Shown: positions 25,103 through 33,685, numbered from the stretch's first letter. The stretch: 64,000 nucleotides of DNA from Pseudomonas syringae (GCF_000737245.1 NZ_JPQU01000045.1:124001-188000); one strand, 5' to 3'. Translations and numbers: made by a program. Notes: generated from the letters alone by a model not told the origin.

Positions 25103-26716
25103 TCAGGCGATGGCATTCGGCTCAAAACTATCGGCCCGTGCCATCTGCCACATGTTCGAATAAAAACTGCCATCCACTGCGCCGGTCAACAATTGGCCCG
25201 GTGTCAGAAATACATGGGATTGTGAGAACAGTTTGATTTCGGTAGCGGACATGCGCCGCACCAGGTGCCTGGCTTCCAGTTGTGCCGGATGGTCGAGGCC
25301 GGCTGCGGCGAGCATTTCGGCCAGTGCTTTCAGGGTATTGCGATGGAAGTTGAATACTCGTTGGGCTTTGTCCGGCACAACCAGTGCGCGCTGGCGCAGT
25401 GTGTCCTGGGTTGCTACACCGGTCGGGCATTTGTTGGTGTGGCAGCTCTGGGATTGAATGCAGCCAATGGCGAACATGAAGCCCCGCGCTGAGTTGGCCC
25501 AGTCGGCGCCGATGGCCAGGACGCTGGCGATATCAAATGCGCTGACGATTTTGCCGCTGGCACCGAGTTTGATTTTGTCCCGCAGGTTCAAGCCCACCAG
25601 GGTGTTATGCACGAACAGCAAACCCTCGCGAAGGGGCACGCCCATGTGATCGGTGAACTCCACCGGCGCAGCGCCCGTGCCGCCTTCGGTGCCATCGACC
25701 ACGATGAAGTCGGGGAGGATGCCGGTTTCCAGCATCGCCTTGGCAATGCCCATGAATTCCCAAGGGTGGCCCAGGCAGAACTTGAAGCCCACCGGTTTGC
25801 CTCCGGACAGCTCACGCAACTGGGCGATGAACTGCATCAGCTCGACGGGGGTGGAGAAGGCGCTGTGCCGAGACGGTGATACGCAATCTTCGCCCATCAT
25901 GATGCCGCGGGTCTCAGCGATCTCTTTGGTCACCTTGTGCTTGGGCAAGATGCCGCCGTGGCCGGGTTTGGCGCCTTGGCTTAACTTGATTTCGACCATG
26001 CGCACTTGCGGGTCTTTGGCTTGTGCAGCGAAACGCTCAGGGTCGAATCGACCGTCAGCGGTGCGGCAGCCGAAGTAGCCGCTGCCCAGCTCCCAGGTCA
26101 GGTCGCCGCCGTTTTCCCGGTGATAGGGGCTGATGCTGCCTTCGCCGGTGTCGTGGGCAAAATTGCCGAGTTTGGCGCCCTGATTCAAGGCGCGGATTGC
26201 ATTGGCGCTTAGTGACCCGAAGCTCATGGCCGAGATATTGAAGATCGACGCCGAGTACGGCTGGCTGCATTGCGGGCCGCCGACGATCACGCGAAAGGCA
26301 TTGGGATCGCTCAGTGGTGCCGGGCGCATGGAGTGGCTGATGAACTCAAAGCCGGTGCCATATACGTCGAGCAGGGTGCCGAAAGGTTTGTCTGCGGACT
26401 CGTTCTTGGCTCGGGAGTACACCAGCGAACGTTGCGCCCGGGAGAAGGGCAGGGCGTCACTGTCGGACTCCAGCAGATACTGGCGGATCTCCGGGCGGAT
26501 CGCTTCAACCGCATAGCGGATGTTGCCCAGAATCGGATAGTTACGCCGCACTGAATGCGGCGATTGCAGCAGGTCAATAACACCTATCAGGGATAAAACC
26601 CCGGTGAACAGGGTGAAAGGCCACAGCCATTCGTGATGCCAGAACGGCAAACTGCACAGGGTGAAAAGCACACAACCAACGAAGAAGGCGTAACGACTGA
26701 GAAGGGACAGACTCAT
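25103..26716 (-). CDS. FMN-binding glutamate synthase-family protein
   Basis: A 537-residue protein with two N-terminal hydrophobic helices (about 5-50) followed by a domain homologous to the FMN/Fe-S synthase domain of GltB. Visible are SAMSFGSLSANAIRALNQGAKL, GEGSISPYHRENGGDL, KLSQGAKPGHGGILPKHKVT, VDGTEGGTGAAP and the 3Fe-4S cysteine cluster CIQSQSCHTNKCPTGVATQ. It lacks the glutaminase domain, so it is not a complete glutamate synthase; the physiological reaction of this stand-alone membrane-linked family is unknown. The ATG at 26716 is preceded by AGGAATCCGT. Confidence 0.88.
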   Translation of the reverse strand: MSLSLLSRYAFFVGCVLFTLCSLPFWHHEWLWPFTLFTGVLSLIGVIDLLQSPHSVRRNYPILGNIRYAVEAIRPEIRQYLLESDSDALPFSRAQRSLVYSRAKNESADKPFGTLLDVYGTGFEFISHSMRPAPLSDPNAFRVIVGGPQCSQPYSASIFNISAMSFGSLSANAIRALNQGAKLGNFAHDTGEGSISPYHRENGGDLTWELGSGYFGCRTADGRFDPERFAAQAKDPQVRMVEIKLSQGAKPGHGGILPKHKVTKEIAETRGIMMGEDCVSPSRHSAFSTPVELMQFIAQLRELSGGKPVGFKFCLGHPWEFMGIAKAMLETGILPDFIVVDGTEGGTGAAPVEFTDHMGVPLREGLLFVHNTLVGLNLRDKIKLGASGKIVSAFDIASVLAIGADWANSARGFMFAIGCIQSQSCHTNKCPTGVATQDTLRQRALVVPDKAQRVFNFHRNTLKALAEMLAAAGLDHPAQLEARHLVRRMSATEIKLFSQSHVFLTPGQLLTGAVDGSFYSNMWQMARADSFEPNAIA

Positions 26717-26886
26717 ACGGATTCCTGGAGCTAATGACGGTGGTTTTACCGGCTGCGCTCTCTCTTTATCCTGCTGCGATTCAGCAAGTCGGAGGGCTGA
26801 GCCCGTGAGGCGGGAGTTGCATCTATAGCACTATCGGCAGAAACCAGCATAGCTGAACGATGGGGATTGATCTGCTGGCGGCACAC

Positions 26887-27252
26887 TCAGCTTTCCAGCA
26901 CCCATGGCTTGATGGAGCGGACCCGCTGTGCCAACGCGTAGACATCCTCGCGGCCTTCAAGACTGGTCCAGCGCAAGTGTTCGATGAGCGCCTGCTCCTT
27001 GGGATTGAGGGCGACGAAACCCAGTTCGTCGGCCTTGCGCATGAAGGCATCGCGGGGTTCTGCAGGCGTGCTGGCGTTGATCACATCTTGCAGGGCGTTT
27101 TGCAGCATGGACACGTAGCCCACCAACATGGACGGGTTGCACAGGACGTCGGTCTTGTTGACGTAGCCATCAAGCAGACGCAGTGAGTCCCTGGCTTCAA
27201 TCAGCCGGTTCCAGGCGTGCGCAGAGAGTTGAAAATGATCGGGTTCTGACAT
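26887..27252 (-). CDS. Small conserved-looking protein, function unknown
   Basis: A 121-residue soluble, mostly helical protein (MSEPDHFQLSAHAWNRLIEARDSLRLLDGYV...). No signal peptide, TM or catalytic motif is seen and I do not recognise the family with confidence. Composition and codon use look like those of neighbours, and the frame has a plausible start at 27252, seven codons into a longer open frame. It could be co-transcribed with the glutamate-synthase-like gene 170 bp downstream. Confidence 0.65.
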   Translation of the reverse strand: MSEPDHFQLSAHAWNRLIEARDSLRLLDGYVNKTDVLCNPSMLVGYVSMLQNALQDVINASTPAEPRDAFMRKADELGFVALNPKEQALIEHLRWTSLEGREDVYALAQRVRSIKPWVLES

Positions 27253-27399
27253 GGCTTGCTTCCATCCGGGCAATACGCCAGGAGACGAGTCCCGGCACGT
27301 TGATCAAGCAACGGCGGTCGAACCTTAGCGACTAGTGTTGGCCTAATCAAGATCACCAATGATGCAAGTCACCACAATCGATTGTGGCTGGCTTTTGAT

Positions 27400-27422
27400 G
27401 ATATGTTATTGTGTAACAAATC
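27400..27422. promoter_or_regulatory. Zur-like operator upstream of rpmE2
   Basis: Core GTTATTGTGTAAC at 27405-27417, flanked by GATAT and AAATC. Over the 23-bp Zur consensus it agrees at about 18 of 22 defined positions by hand alignment. It ends 26 bp before the rpmE2 ATG, overlapping where a promoter must be. Confidence 0.74.
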
Positions 27423-27447
27423 AATTAAGCGCTCATTTGGAGGCAAC

Positions 27448-27729
27448 ATGAAACCTGATATCCATCCTGCGTATCGCACCGTGCTGTTCCACGATACTGC
27501 CGCCGACGCCTATTTCCTGATTGGCTCGACGGTTGATACCGACCGGACCCAAGAGCACAGCGATGGCAATACATACCCGTACGTCGCACTGGACGTATCC
27601 AGCGCCTCACACCCGATGTACACCGGGCAGCAGCGTAAGACCACCACCGAAGGCCGGATCGCCGGCTTCAACAAGCGCTTCGCCACCTTTGGCTCGGGCG
27701 GCAAGAAAGACGCAGCCTCGGCTGAATGA
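27448..27729 (+). CDS. rpmE2: 50S ribosomal protein L31 type B (zinc-independent)
   Basis: A 93-residue type B L31: MKPDIHPAYRTVLFHDTAADAYFLIGST... with DGNTYPYVALDVSSASHPMYTGQQRK and IAGFNKRF. It lacks the CxxC zinc ligands of the standard L31. Under zinc starvation it replaces L31 on ribosomes, freeing zinc; genes of this type are commonly repressed by Zur. The ATG at 27448 follows TTGGAGG. A Zur-like operator directly upstream fits. Confidence 0.94.
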   Translation: MKPDIHPAYRTVLFHDTAADAYFLIGSTVDTDRTQEHSDGNTYPYVALDVSSASHPMYTGQQRKTTTEGRIAGFNKRFATFGSGGKKDAASAE

Positions 27730-27738
27730 TGCTGCAAC

Positions 27739-27826
27739 GTGGGACCGCCGCTAGCTGGGAAGAGGCCAGTACATCCATTCCATTGGTTGACTGAAATGCC
27801 GTCTTCCCGGCTAAAGCCGGTCTCAC
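27739..27826. repeat. Intergenic inverted repeat (GTGGGACCGGCTT family, degenerate)
   Basis: Left arm GTGGGACCGCCGCTAGCTGG is degenerate against the right arm CGGCTAAAGCCGGTCTCAC. It follows the rpmE2 stop and precedes ddlA; it could end the rpmE2 transcript. Confidence 0.78.
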
Positions 27827-27964
27827 AGGTTGGCTCTGATCTCCCTCTAGGGAGATTTTTTTTGCCTTTTTTTCACCTCTGACGACCACCGGAGCTGATC
27901 GCCACTGGACGAGAAGGCAAAATTGCTTTTGACTCTGCCGCCTGAAAATCCAGGAGTTGTCGCT

Positions 27965-29056
27965 TTGAAAACATCAGTCGCCATCCTCTTCGGCGGACAA
28001 TCCAGCGAGCACGAAGTCTCGCTGCAGTCAGCCAGGAACGTGATCAACGCGATCGACCGCGGCACTTACGAACTCACATTGATCGGCATCGACAAGCAAG
28101 GCCGCTGGCTGCGCTTCGACGAGAGCGATTACCTGCTCAATGGCAATGACCCGGCCAAAATCAAACTCAGTGCTTCGGGGCGACTATTGTCGCTGCTGCC
28201 TGGCTCTGCGGGCGGGCAGTTTGTCGACGTGGTATCGGGCGTTGAGTTGCCGCGCATCGATGTTGTGTTCCCGCTGATTCATGGCGCGTTCGGTGAAGAC
28301 GGTTCACTGCAAGGCTTACTGCGTTTGCTGGCGATCCCGTTTGTCGGGCCGGATGTGCTCAGCTCAGCGGCGTGCATGGACAAAGACGTGACCAAACGCC
28401 TGCTGCGCGATGCGGGCATTGCCGTCGCCCCGTTTGTGGTGGTCTCCCGTGGTGAGTCGTTGGAGTTCGCGGCGGTAGTCGCTGAGCTGGGTCTGCCGAT
28501 GTTCGTCAAGCCTGCCAGCCAGGGCTCATCGGTGGGTGTCAGTAAAGTCACTGACGAAGCCGGTTATCAGGCGGCATTGAATCTGGCGTTCGAGTTCGAT
28601 CATAAAGTGCTGATCGAGACCGGCATTGTGGGACGTGAAGTCGAATGCGCCGTGCTTGGCAATCGTCAGCCGCAAGTCAGCGTCTGTGGTGAAGTGATCG
28701 CCAATGACGAGTTCTACGCCTACGACACCAAGTACCTGAATGGCGACCAGGCACGCATTGCCATTCCTGCGGAGCTGGCGGACGACCTCAGTAGCGAAGT
28801 CCGTGACGTTGCGCTGCGCGCTTATCAGGTCCTGGGTTGTGCCGGGCTGGCGCGTGTCGACTTTTTCGTCACTGAAACACGCAGCATCATCATCAATGAG
28901 GTGAACACCATTCCTGGCTTCACCTCTATCAGCATGTATCCCAAGTTGTGGCAGGCCAGCGGTGTGTCTTACCCAGAACTCATCCATCGGCTGATCCGCT
29001 TTGGGCTGGAGCGGGCCGAAGAGACGCGGCAACTCAAGACCGAGATCTTCTCATGA
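27965..29056 (+). CDS. ddlA: D-alanine--D-alanine ligase A
   Basis: Joins two D-alanines with ATP to make the dipeptide used in peptidoglycan precursors. The 363-residue protein carries the family motifs VAILFGGQSSEHEVSL, LIHGAFGEDGSLQGLL, MDKDVTKRLL, FVKPASQGSSVGVSKV and INEVNTIPGFTSISMYPKLW, the last supplying Mg/ATP and substrate contacts. The best start is TTG at 27965, 8 nt after CAGGAG, giving the sequence MKTSVAILFGG; the ATG at 27923 has no clear ribosome site and adds unrelated residues. Its stop overlaps the start of the nudix gene (ATGA). Confidence 0.94.
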   Translation: MKTSVAILFGGQSSEHEVSLQSARNVINAIDRGTYELTLIGIDKQGRWLRFDESDYLLNGNDPAKIKLSASGRLLSLLPGSAGGQFVDVVSGVELPRIDVVFPLIHGAFGEDGSLQGLLRLLAIPFVGPDVLSSAACMDKDVTKRLLRDAGIAVAPFVVVSRGESLEFAAVVAELGLPMFVKPASQGSSVGVSKVTDEAGYQAALNLAFEFDHKVLIETGIVGREVECAVLGNRQPQVSVCGEVIANDEFYAYDTKYLNGDQARIAIPAELADDLSSEVRDVALRAYQVLGCAGLARVDFFVTETRSIIINEVNTIPGFTSISMYPKLWQASGVSYPELIHRLIRFGLERAEETRQLKTEIFS

Positions 29057-29460
29057 AGCTGATTCATATCGCGGCTGCGCTGTTGATCGGCGCAGATGGC
29101 CGGACCTTGCTGGTGCGTAAGCGTGGTACTCAGGCGTTCATGCAACCGGGAGGCAAGATAGAGGCGGGTGAGCCAGCGGTCGCAGCGCTGAGTCGTGAGC
29201 TGGAAGAAGAATTGGGGTTGATTGTTGATCCGGCTAAGGCGCGTTATCTGGGGTCGTTCGCGGCACCGGCTGCCAACGAACCGGGTTTTGAGGTGCGCTG
29301 CGAATTGTTCGAAGTGCGCATCGAGGTGGACGTGCAGCCCGCGGCAGAAATCGAAGAAGTGCTGTGGATCAGTGCGCACAGCCATCCACAGCTGAACCTT
29401 GCGCCGCTGACCCGTGATTCGATATTGCCGATTTATCGGGAGATGTACGTCGAAGCCTGA
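29053..29460 (+). CDS. Nudix hydrolase
   Basis: A 135-residue Nudix protein. The Nudix box is complete: GGKIEAGEPAVAALSRELEE followed by ELG, with the Gly, Glu and REL-EE positions in register, so it should cleave a nucleoside-diphosphate-linked substrate with Mg2+. Substrate unknown. Translation is coupled to ddlA through a 4-bp ATGA overlap, which suggests a housekeeping or wall-precursor context but proves nothing about the substrate. Confidence 0.92.
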   Translation: MKLIHIAAALLIGADGRTLLVRKRGTQAFMQPGGKIEAGEPAVAALSRELEEELGLIVDPAKARYLGSFAAPAANEPGFEVRCELFEVRIEVDVQPAAEIEEVLWISAHSHPQLNLAPLTRDSILPIYREMYVEA

Positions 29461-29465
29461 CGCAC

Positions 29466-30974
29466 TCAGCTTCTAGCGCCAATTCCGTATTTGCGCAGTC
29501 GATGGGCAATGGCGGTATGCGACGTTTGCAAGCGTGCCGCCAGTTGCCGGGTCGACGGATAGTCGGCGTAGAGCTTTTCAAGCAAGGCCCTTTCAAAGGT
29601 CTCGACGGCTTGTTCGAGGCTACCGACTTCGCCATCGCTTTCACCGGCGACAGCAGTGCCTGCGATATCCAGATCACCAATGTCGACCAGATTGCTATCG
29701 CTGATGGCGGCAGCGCGGAAAATCACGTTCTGCAACTGACGCACGTTTCCGGGCCAACGATTGCCCAGCAGCGCTGGGTAAGTATTCGTCGTGAGGCGGC
29801 AGACGGGACGCTGGATCTGCGCGCAGGCCTGCTCCATGAAGTAGCGCGCCAGCAGCAGGATGTCCTGGCCGCGATCACGTAGCGGCGGGACTTCCAGGTT
29901 GAGCACGTTAAGACGGTAGAACAGGTCCTCGCGAAACGTGCCTTCAGCGACCATCTTCTCCAGATTGCGATGGGTGGCGCTGAGGATGCGCACATTCACC
30001 TTCACTTCCCGATCGCCGCCTACCCGGCGAAAGCTGCCGTCGTTTAGAAAACGCAGCAGTTTGGCTTGCAGATAAGGCGACATTTCGCCGATCTCGTCGA
30101 GGAACACCGTGCCCTGGTTGGCCAATTCCATCAGCCCCGGTTTGCCGCCTCGCTGCGCACCGGTGAAGGCGCCGGGGGCGTAGCCAAACAGCTCGCTTTC
30201 GGCGAGGTTCTCAGGCAATGCCGCACAATTGAGGGCCAGAAACGGCGCACTGTGCCGGGCACTGGTGGCGTGGCAGGCACGGGCAACCAGCTCCTTGCCA
30301 GTACCGGTCTCGCCCTGAATAAGCAACGGCGCATCCAGCGCCGCGACCCGTTGGGCGCGGGCCTTCAAGGTGCGGATGGCCGCGGATTCACCCAGCAATG
30401 CGTCGAAACCTTCGGCATGGTCGTGGTGCAGCGCCGACAAGCGCTCACCGATGCGGCTTGGTTGATACAAGGTCAACAACGCGCCCGCGTCGGTGATGGG
30501 CGTCGCATCCAGTAAAAACGCTTCACCATTGAGCGTGACTTCACGCAGCGGCAGGCGAAAGCCGTTTTCCAGTAAGGCGTTATGCAGCCCGGGATCAGCA
30601 AATAACTCGGCCACTGGCTCGCCCGCGGGTTCGCGGCCGATAAGGGCAATTAACGCAGGGTTGGCCAGCAATACATGGCCAGCGCTGTCCAGCGCCAATA
30701 CCGGATCGGTCATGGCTGCCAGCAGAGCGTCCAGCTGCAAGTGGCGACGTTGGCCGGGAAGAATGTCGACCACCGTAATCGCCTCGACCCCGCGCACCCG
30801 AAACAGCGCATCCTTGAGTTCTTCAAGCACCTGATGGCTGAGGGTCGGCGCGTCGATGTAGACGTTGGGCGGCACCATTTCCACCGCATCCAGATTCAGA
30901 TTGCGCCCACCCAGGATCGCCAGCACTTCCTGGGTGATTCCGACGCGGTCGATGAAACTGACGTGGATGCGCAT
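29466..30974 (-). CDS. Sigma-54 enhancer-binding regulator, TyrR-like (ACT-PAS-AAA-HTH)
   Basis: A 502-residue activator: N-terminal ACT domain (MRIHVSFIDRVGITQEVLAIL...), PAS-like region (about 85-170), AAA+ sigma-54 interaction domain with Walker A GETGTGKE and ELFGYAPGAFTGA, and a C-terminal TyrR-type helix-turn-helix (TRQLAARLQTSHTAIAHRLRKYGI). ACT domains usually bind amino acids, and Pseudomonas paralogues such as PhhR and GcsR control aromatic amino acid or glycine catabolism. Which effector this one uses cannot be decided. Start at 30974 is where ACT homology begins; a longer frame to 31127 runs into repeat DNA. Confidence 0.88.
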   Translation of the reverse strand: MRIHVSFIDRVGITQEVLAILGGRNLNLDAVEMVPPNVYIDAPTLSHQVLEELKDALFRVRGVEAITVVDILPGQRRHLQLDALLAAMTDPVLALDSAGHVLLANPALIALIGREPAGEPVAELFADPGLHNALLENGFRLPLREVTLNGEAFLLDATPITDAGALLTLYQPSRIGERLSALHHDHAEGFDALLGESAAIRTLKARAQRVAALDAPLLIQGETGTGKELVARACHATSARHSAPFLALNCAALPENLAESELFGYAPGAFTGAQRGGKPGLMELANQGTVFLDEIGEMSPYLQAKLLRFLNDGSFRRVGGDREVKVNVRILSATHRNLEKMVAEGTFREDLFYRLNVLNLEVPPLRDRGQDILLLARYFMEQACAQIQRPVCRLTTNTYPALLGNRWPGNVRQLQNVIFRAAAISDSNLVDIGDLDIAGTAVAGESDGEVGSLEQAVETFERALLEKLYADYPSTRQLAARLQTSHTAIAHRLRKYGIGARS

Positions 30975-31305
30975 GGGGAATTCGCGGTGGTTGCCGAAGA
31001 GGGTGGGGATTATGCCAGTAATGGCATCGAACTGTGGGAGCAGAGCTTGCTCGCGATGAGCGGTGACGGGGTTTGACTTGAGATTGAGCCCAGCCTTAAC
31101 GCGGGCAAGTCGGAATGCCGCCCACATGCTCCCGCAGGAGTGATCTCGCTATTGGCGCGACGACGTGGGACCGGCTTTAGCCGGGAAGGCGGCATTTCAG
31201 GCGATAAATCGAGTGGATATACTGGCCTCTTCCCGGCTAAAGCCGGTCCCACGTCACATGAGCTTGCGAGCAAACATAGAGTCTCCTACAGACGCACGGC
31301 TACGA
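30975..31305. other. Intergenic stretch with repeat fragments
   Basis: About 330 bp with no gene. It contains a degenerate repeat left arm (GTGGGAGCAGAGCTTGCTCG near 31033), a GGAATGCCGCCC block also seen near 32361, and the complete inverted repeat at 31165-31252. The regulator's promoter should lie here but no clear -24/-12 or -35/-10 was picked out. Confidence 0.6.
31165..31252. repeat. Intergenic inverted repeat (GTGGGACCGGCTTTAGC family)
   Basis: Left arm GTGGGACCGGCTTTAGCCGG and right arm CCGGCTAAAGCCGGTCCCAC are exact complements. Sister copies are at 3052, 27739 and 54332. Confidence 0.9.
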
Positions 31306-31662
31306 TCAGGTCAAATGCTCCGGCTTCACGGGCTCGCCCGGCTGGATGCCGAGTTTGTCGTGTATGTCCTTGAACATCCGGTCGTAGTCGTCATGCACGG
31401 CGATTGGCAGCACGGCAATCGGTGGCATGCCATGTTTGACCGCTATCTGGTTGGCGCTGTGAGCGAAGTTGAACGCCATGTCACGGCTCAGCTCAAATTC
31501 GTCCTGAAACGCATTGCCAGCAATTTCACCTTCCATCGTGAAGTGCATCGAAGTGCCTTCCGTGGGGTTCTCAGAGACTTCGTAGCGGATATGAATCTCA
31601 TAGCCGAAATCCGATGGATGCATCGGCGCGCGGCTGATATGCAGATGGCCTGGTTCGAACAT
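31306..31662 (-). CDS. DUF5064 family protein
   Basis: A 118-residue protein (MFEPGHLHISRAPMHPSDFGYEIHIRYEV...) that resembles the Pseudomonas-restricted DUF5064 family. It has beta-strand-rich N-terminal half, then a helix (MAFNFAHSANQIAVKHG) and an acidic C-terminus. No signal peptide or catalytic motif. Function unknown. Confidence 0.78.
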   Translation of the reverse strand: MFEPGHLHISRAPMHPSDFGYEIHIRYEVSENPTEGTSMHFTMEGEIAGNAFQDEFELSRDMAFNFAHSANQIAVKHGMPPIAVLPIAVHDDYDRMFKDIHDKLGIQPGEPVKPEHLT

Positions 31663-31779
31663 GACGTTGCCCCTTGGCGGGTCGAAGAGTGTAGCGGTTG
31701 ACCTTCGCAGTCACCGGGCGTTCAGCAATGGCACGGCTTCCACCATAGACGAATGCCGGTGACAGCGGCATGACATGCG

Positions 31780-32181
31780 TCAGCGAAGGGGATCAGAGCG
31801 CGGGGGTTCTGGCCGGGACCAGATCCACAGGTTGCCCAGAACCATGCCGCCGATAGCAGCGTAAACCGGCCAGCCATGCATGAGGTACAGCATCAGCATG
31901 GCGCACACAAGCATGCTGATGGTGGCGCTGATCTTGGCGCTGCGTGTTACCAGACGGCCATTGCGCCAGTTGCTGAGGATCGGGCCGAAGAGCTTGTGGT
32001 TTTCCAGCCAGGCACTCAGGCGCGGTGAGCTCTTGGTGGCCGCCCATGCCGCCAGCAGGACGAACTCGGTGGTGGGCAGACCGGGAATGAAAATCGCGAC
32101 CAGGCCTATCCCGAGGCTGACATAAGCCAGTGCGGCGAACAGCAGGCGTGAGATTCTGGACCTTGGAGGTTTGCTGGTCAT
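31780..32181 (-). CDS. YbaN-family (DUF454) inner-membrane protein
   Basis: A 133-residue membrane protein with four hydrophobic helices. The DUF454 signature is clear: LGIGLVAIFIPGLPTTEFVLLAAWAATKSSPRLSAWLENHKLFGPIL. Function of the family is unknown. Start is uncertain: in-frame ATGs lie at 32217, 32199 and 32181; 32181 is chosen because GACGAG precedes it and it leaves the shortest non-conserved lead. Confidence 0.85.
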   Translation of the reverse strand: MTSKPPRSRISRLLFAALAYVSLGIGLVAIFIPGLPTTEFVLLAAWAATKSSPRLSAWLENHKLFGPILSNWRNGRLVTRSAKISATISMLVCAMLMLYLMHGWPVYAAIGGMVLGNLWIWSRPEPPRSDPLR

Positions 32182-32221
32182 TATCTCGTCAGTAATCATA
32201 AGGTGGTTCGATCCCATGATC

Positions 32222-32252
32222 GAAAAGCCCGGCCAGTCTAACAGGCCGGGCC
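32222..32252 (-). terminator. Hairpin with T run on the minus strand
   Basis: Stem GCCCGGCC / GGCCGGGC (8 bp, perfect) with a 9-nt loop, followed on the minus strand by TTTT. It could end the gap transcript or attenuate the ybaN-type gene, which begins within 70 bp. Confidence 0.7.
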
Positions 32253-32439
32253 GACAATCATGACTCGGCCATTTGCGATGCAGTCGAGGTGCGCGAGGGT
32301 TTTGGGGAACGGCCTATGGGACGCAGAACTTCGTCTGACCGCGACTGATCTCGGGCAGGTCGGAATGCCGCCCAGACCAAGCACCGCTCCCACAGGGTGG
32401 GTGCCATTCTTGGAACCGCACACAGGTTTGGCGATCTCT

Positions 32440-32527
32440 GTTGGCGCGAGGCTTGCCCGCGAAGAATGATGAAGCAGTGTGTCTGACAAACCGCAGCGAC
32501 TGGTTCGCGGGCAAGCCTCGCTCCAAC
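32440..32527. repeat. Intergenic inverted repeat (TTGGAGCGAGGCTTG family)
   Basis: Left arm GTTGGCGCGAGGCTTGCCCG, right arm CGGGCAAGCCTCGCTCCAAC (one mismatch). Sister copies are at 45213, 46193 and 50256. Confidence 0.87.
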
Positions 32528-32544
32528 AAATGTCAATGATCCCC

Positions 32545-32632
32545 GTGGGAGCGGAGCTTGCTCGCGAAGAACGATGACGCGGTTTGTCTGACAGACCGCG
32601 GTGCCCTTATCGCGGACAAGCACCGCTCCCAC
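32545..32632. repeat. Intergenic inverted repeat (GTGGGAGCGGAGCTTG family, degenerate)
   Basis: Left arm GTGGGAGCGGAGCTTGCTCG, right arm CGGACAAGCACCGCTCCCAC, with inner GCGGTTTGTCTGACAGACCGC palindrome-like centre. Begins only 17 bp after the previous repeat; it follows the gap stop. Confidence 0.82.
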
Positions 32633-32661
32633 AGATATCGCGTTTCAACGCCCGGTGAGTG

Positions 32662-33663
32662 TTACTCCGCGTTATGCAGCGCCAGGCAGTTGTCCAGCAT
32701 GCGGTTGGAGAATGCCCATTCGTTGTCGTACCAGGCCAGGACCTTGAGCAGTTTGCCGCTGGATTTGGTGTGGTTGGCGTCGAAGATCGACGACAGCGGG
32801 TTGTGATTGAAGTCGTGGGACACCAGCGGCAAGGTGTTGTAACCGAGCACTTTGGAGTGCTGGCTGGCTTCTTTCATCAAAGCGTTGACTTCATCGGCGC
32901 TGACCTCACGGGTCAGTTGCACGGTCAGGTCCACCAGCGAAACGTTGATCACCGGAACCCGCACCGCCATGCCAGTCAGTTTGCCTGCCAGTTCAGGCAG
33001 CACCAGGCCCACGGCTTCGGCAGCGCCGGTCTTGCTCGGGATCATCGACTGGGTAGCCGAGCGCGCGCGGTACGGATCGGTGTGATAAACGTCGATCAGG
33101 TTCTGATCGTTGGTGTAGGCGTGGATCGTGGTCATCAGGCCGCTTTCGATCCCCAGTTCCCGGTGCAGCACCTGGGCGACAGGTGCCAGGCAGTTGGTGG
33201 TGCATGATGCGCTGGAAATGATTTGATGCGATTGGCGCAGAGTGTCGTGGTTTACGCCGTAGACGATGGTCGCGTCGGCACCCTTGGCCGGGGCCGAGAT
33301 AATGACCTTGCGGGCGCCGGCAGTGAGGTGCGCGGCAGCCTTGTTGCGGTCGGTAAACAACCCGGTGCATTCGAACACGACGTCGACGTTCTGGGCTTTC
33401 CAGGGCAGGTCGGCAGGGTTGCGAATGGCGCTGACCGCAATACGGTCACCATTGACCGTCAGGCTCTCGCTGTCACACTCGACGGTGCCGGAAAAAGGCC
33501 CGTGAACGGTGTCGAAGCGCAGCAGGTGAGCGTTCATCTCGCTGTCGCCCAGATCATTGATGGCGACGACCTGCAGGTCTTGGCGGTAGCCTTGGGTATA
33601 GAGTGCGCGCAGGACGTTGCGGCCGATGCGGCCAAAACCATTGATTGCGATACGAAGAGTCAT
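32662..33663 (-). CDS. gap: Glyceraldehyde-3-phosphate dehydrogenase, type I
   Basis: Oxidises and phosphorylates glyceraldehyde 3-phosphate to 1,3-bisphosphoglycerate with NAD(P)+, taking on the triose phosphate produced by the Entner-Doudoroff split. The 333-residue protein has the dinucleotide motif INGFGRIGRNVLRA, catalytic Cys154 in SASCTTNC and His181 in HAYTNDQ, and the family end WYDNEWAFSNRM. It is divergent from edd, and the shared promoter region contains two HexR-type sites, as expected for the HexR-controlled gap of pseudomonads. Confidence 0.97.
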   Translation of the reverse strand: MTLRIAINGFGRIGRNVLRALYTQGYRQDLQVVAINDLGDSEMNAHLLRFDTVHGPFSGTVECDSESLTVNGDRIAVSAIRNPADLPWKAQNVDVVFECTGLFTDRNKAAAHLTAGARKVIISAPAKGADATIVYGVNHDTLRQSHQIISSASCTTNCLAPVAQVLHRELGIESGLMTTIHAYTNDQNLIDVYHTDPYRARSATQSMIPSKTGAAEAVGLVLPELAGKLTGMAVRVPVINVSLVDLTVQLTREVSADEVNALMKEASQHSKVLGYNTLPLVSHDFNHNPLSSIFDANHTKSSGKLLKVLAWYDNEWAFSNRMLDNCLALHNAE

Positions 33664-33685
33664 ACAGCCGTCCTTTCTGAATTTG

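Larger units (their letters stand above)
32182..32661. other. Repeat-rich 0.48-kb intergenic region between ybaN-type gene and gap
   Basis: No gene. From left to right: a terminator-like hairpin (32222-32252), a lone right-arm fragment CAAGCACCGCTCCCAC near 32376-32391, and two complete inverted repeats of different families placed back to back (32440-32527 and 32545-32632). Confidence 0.75.
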
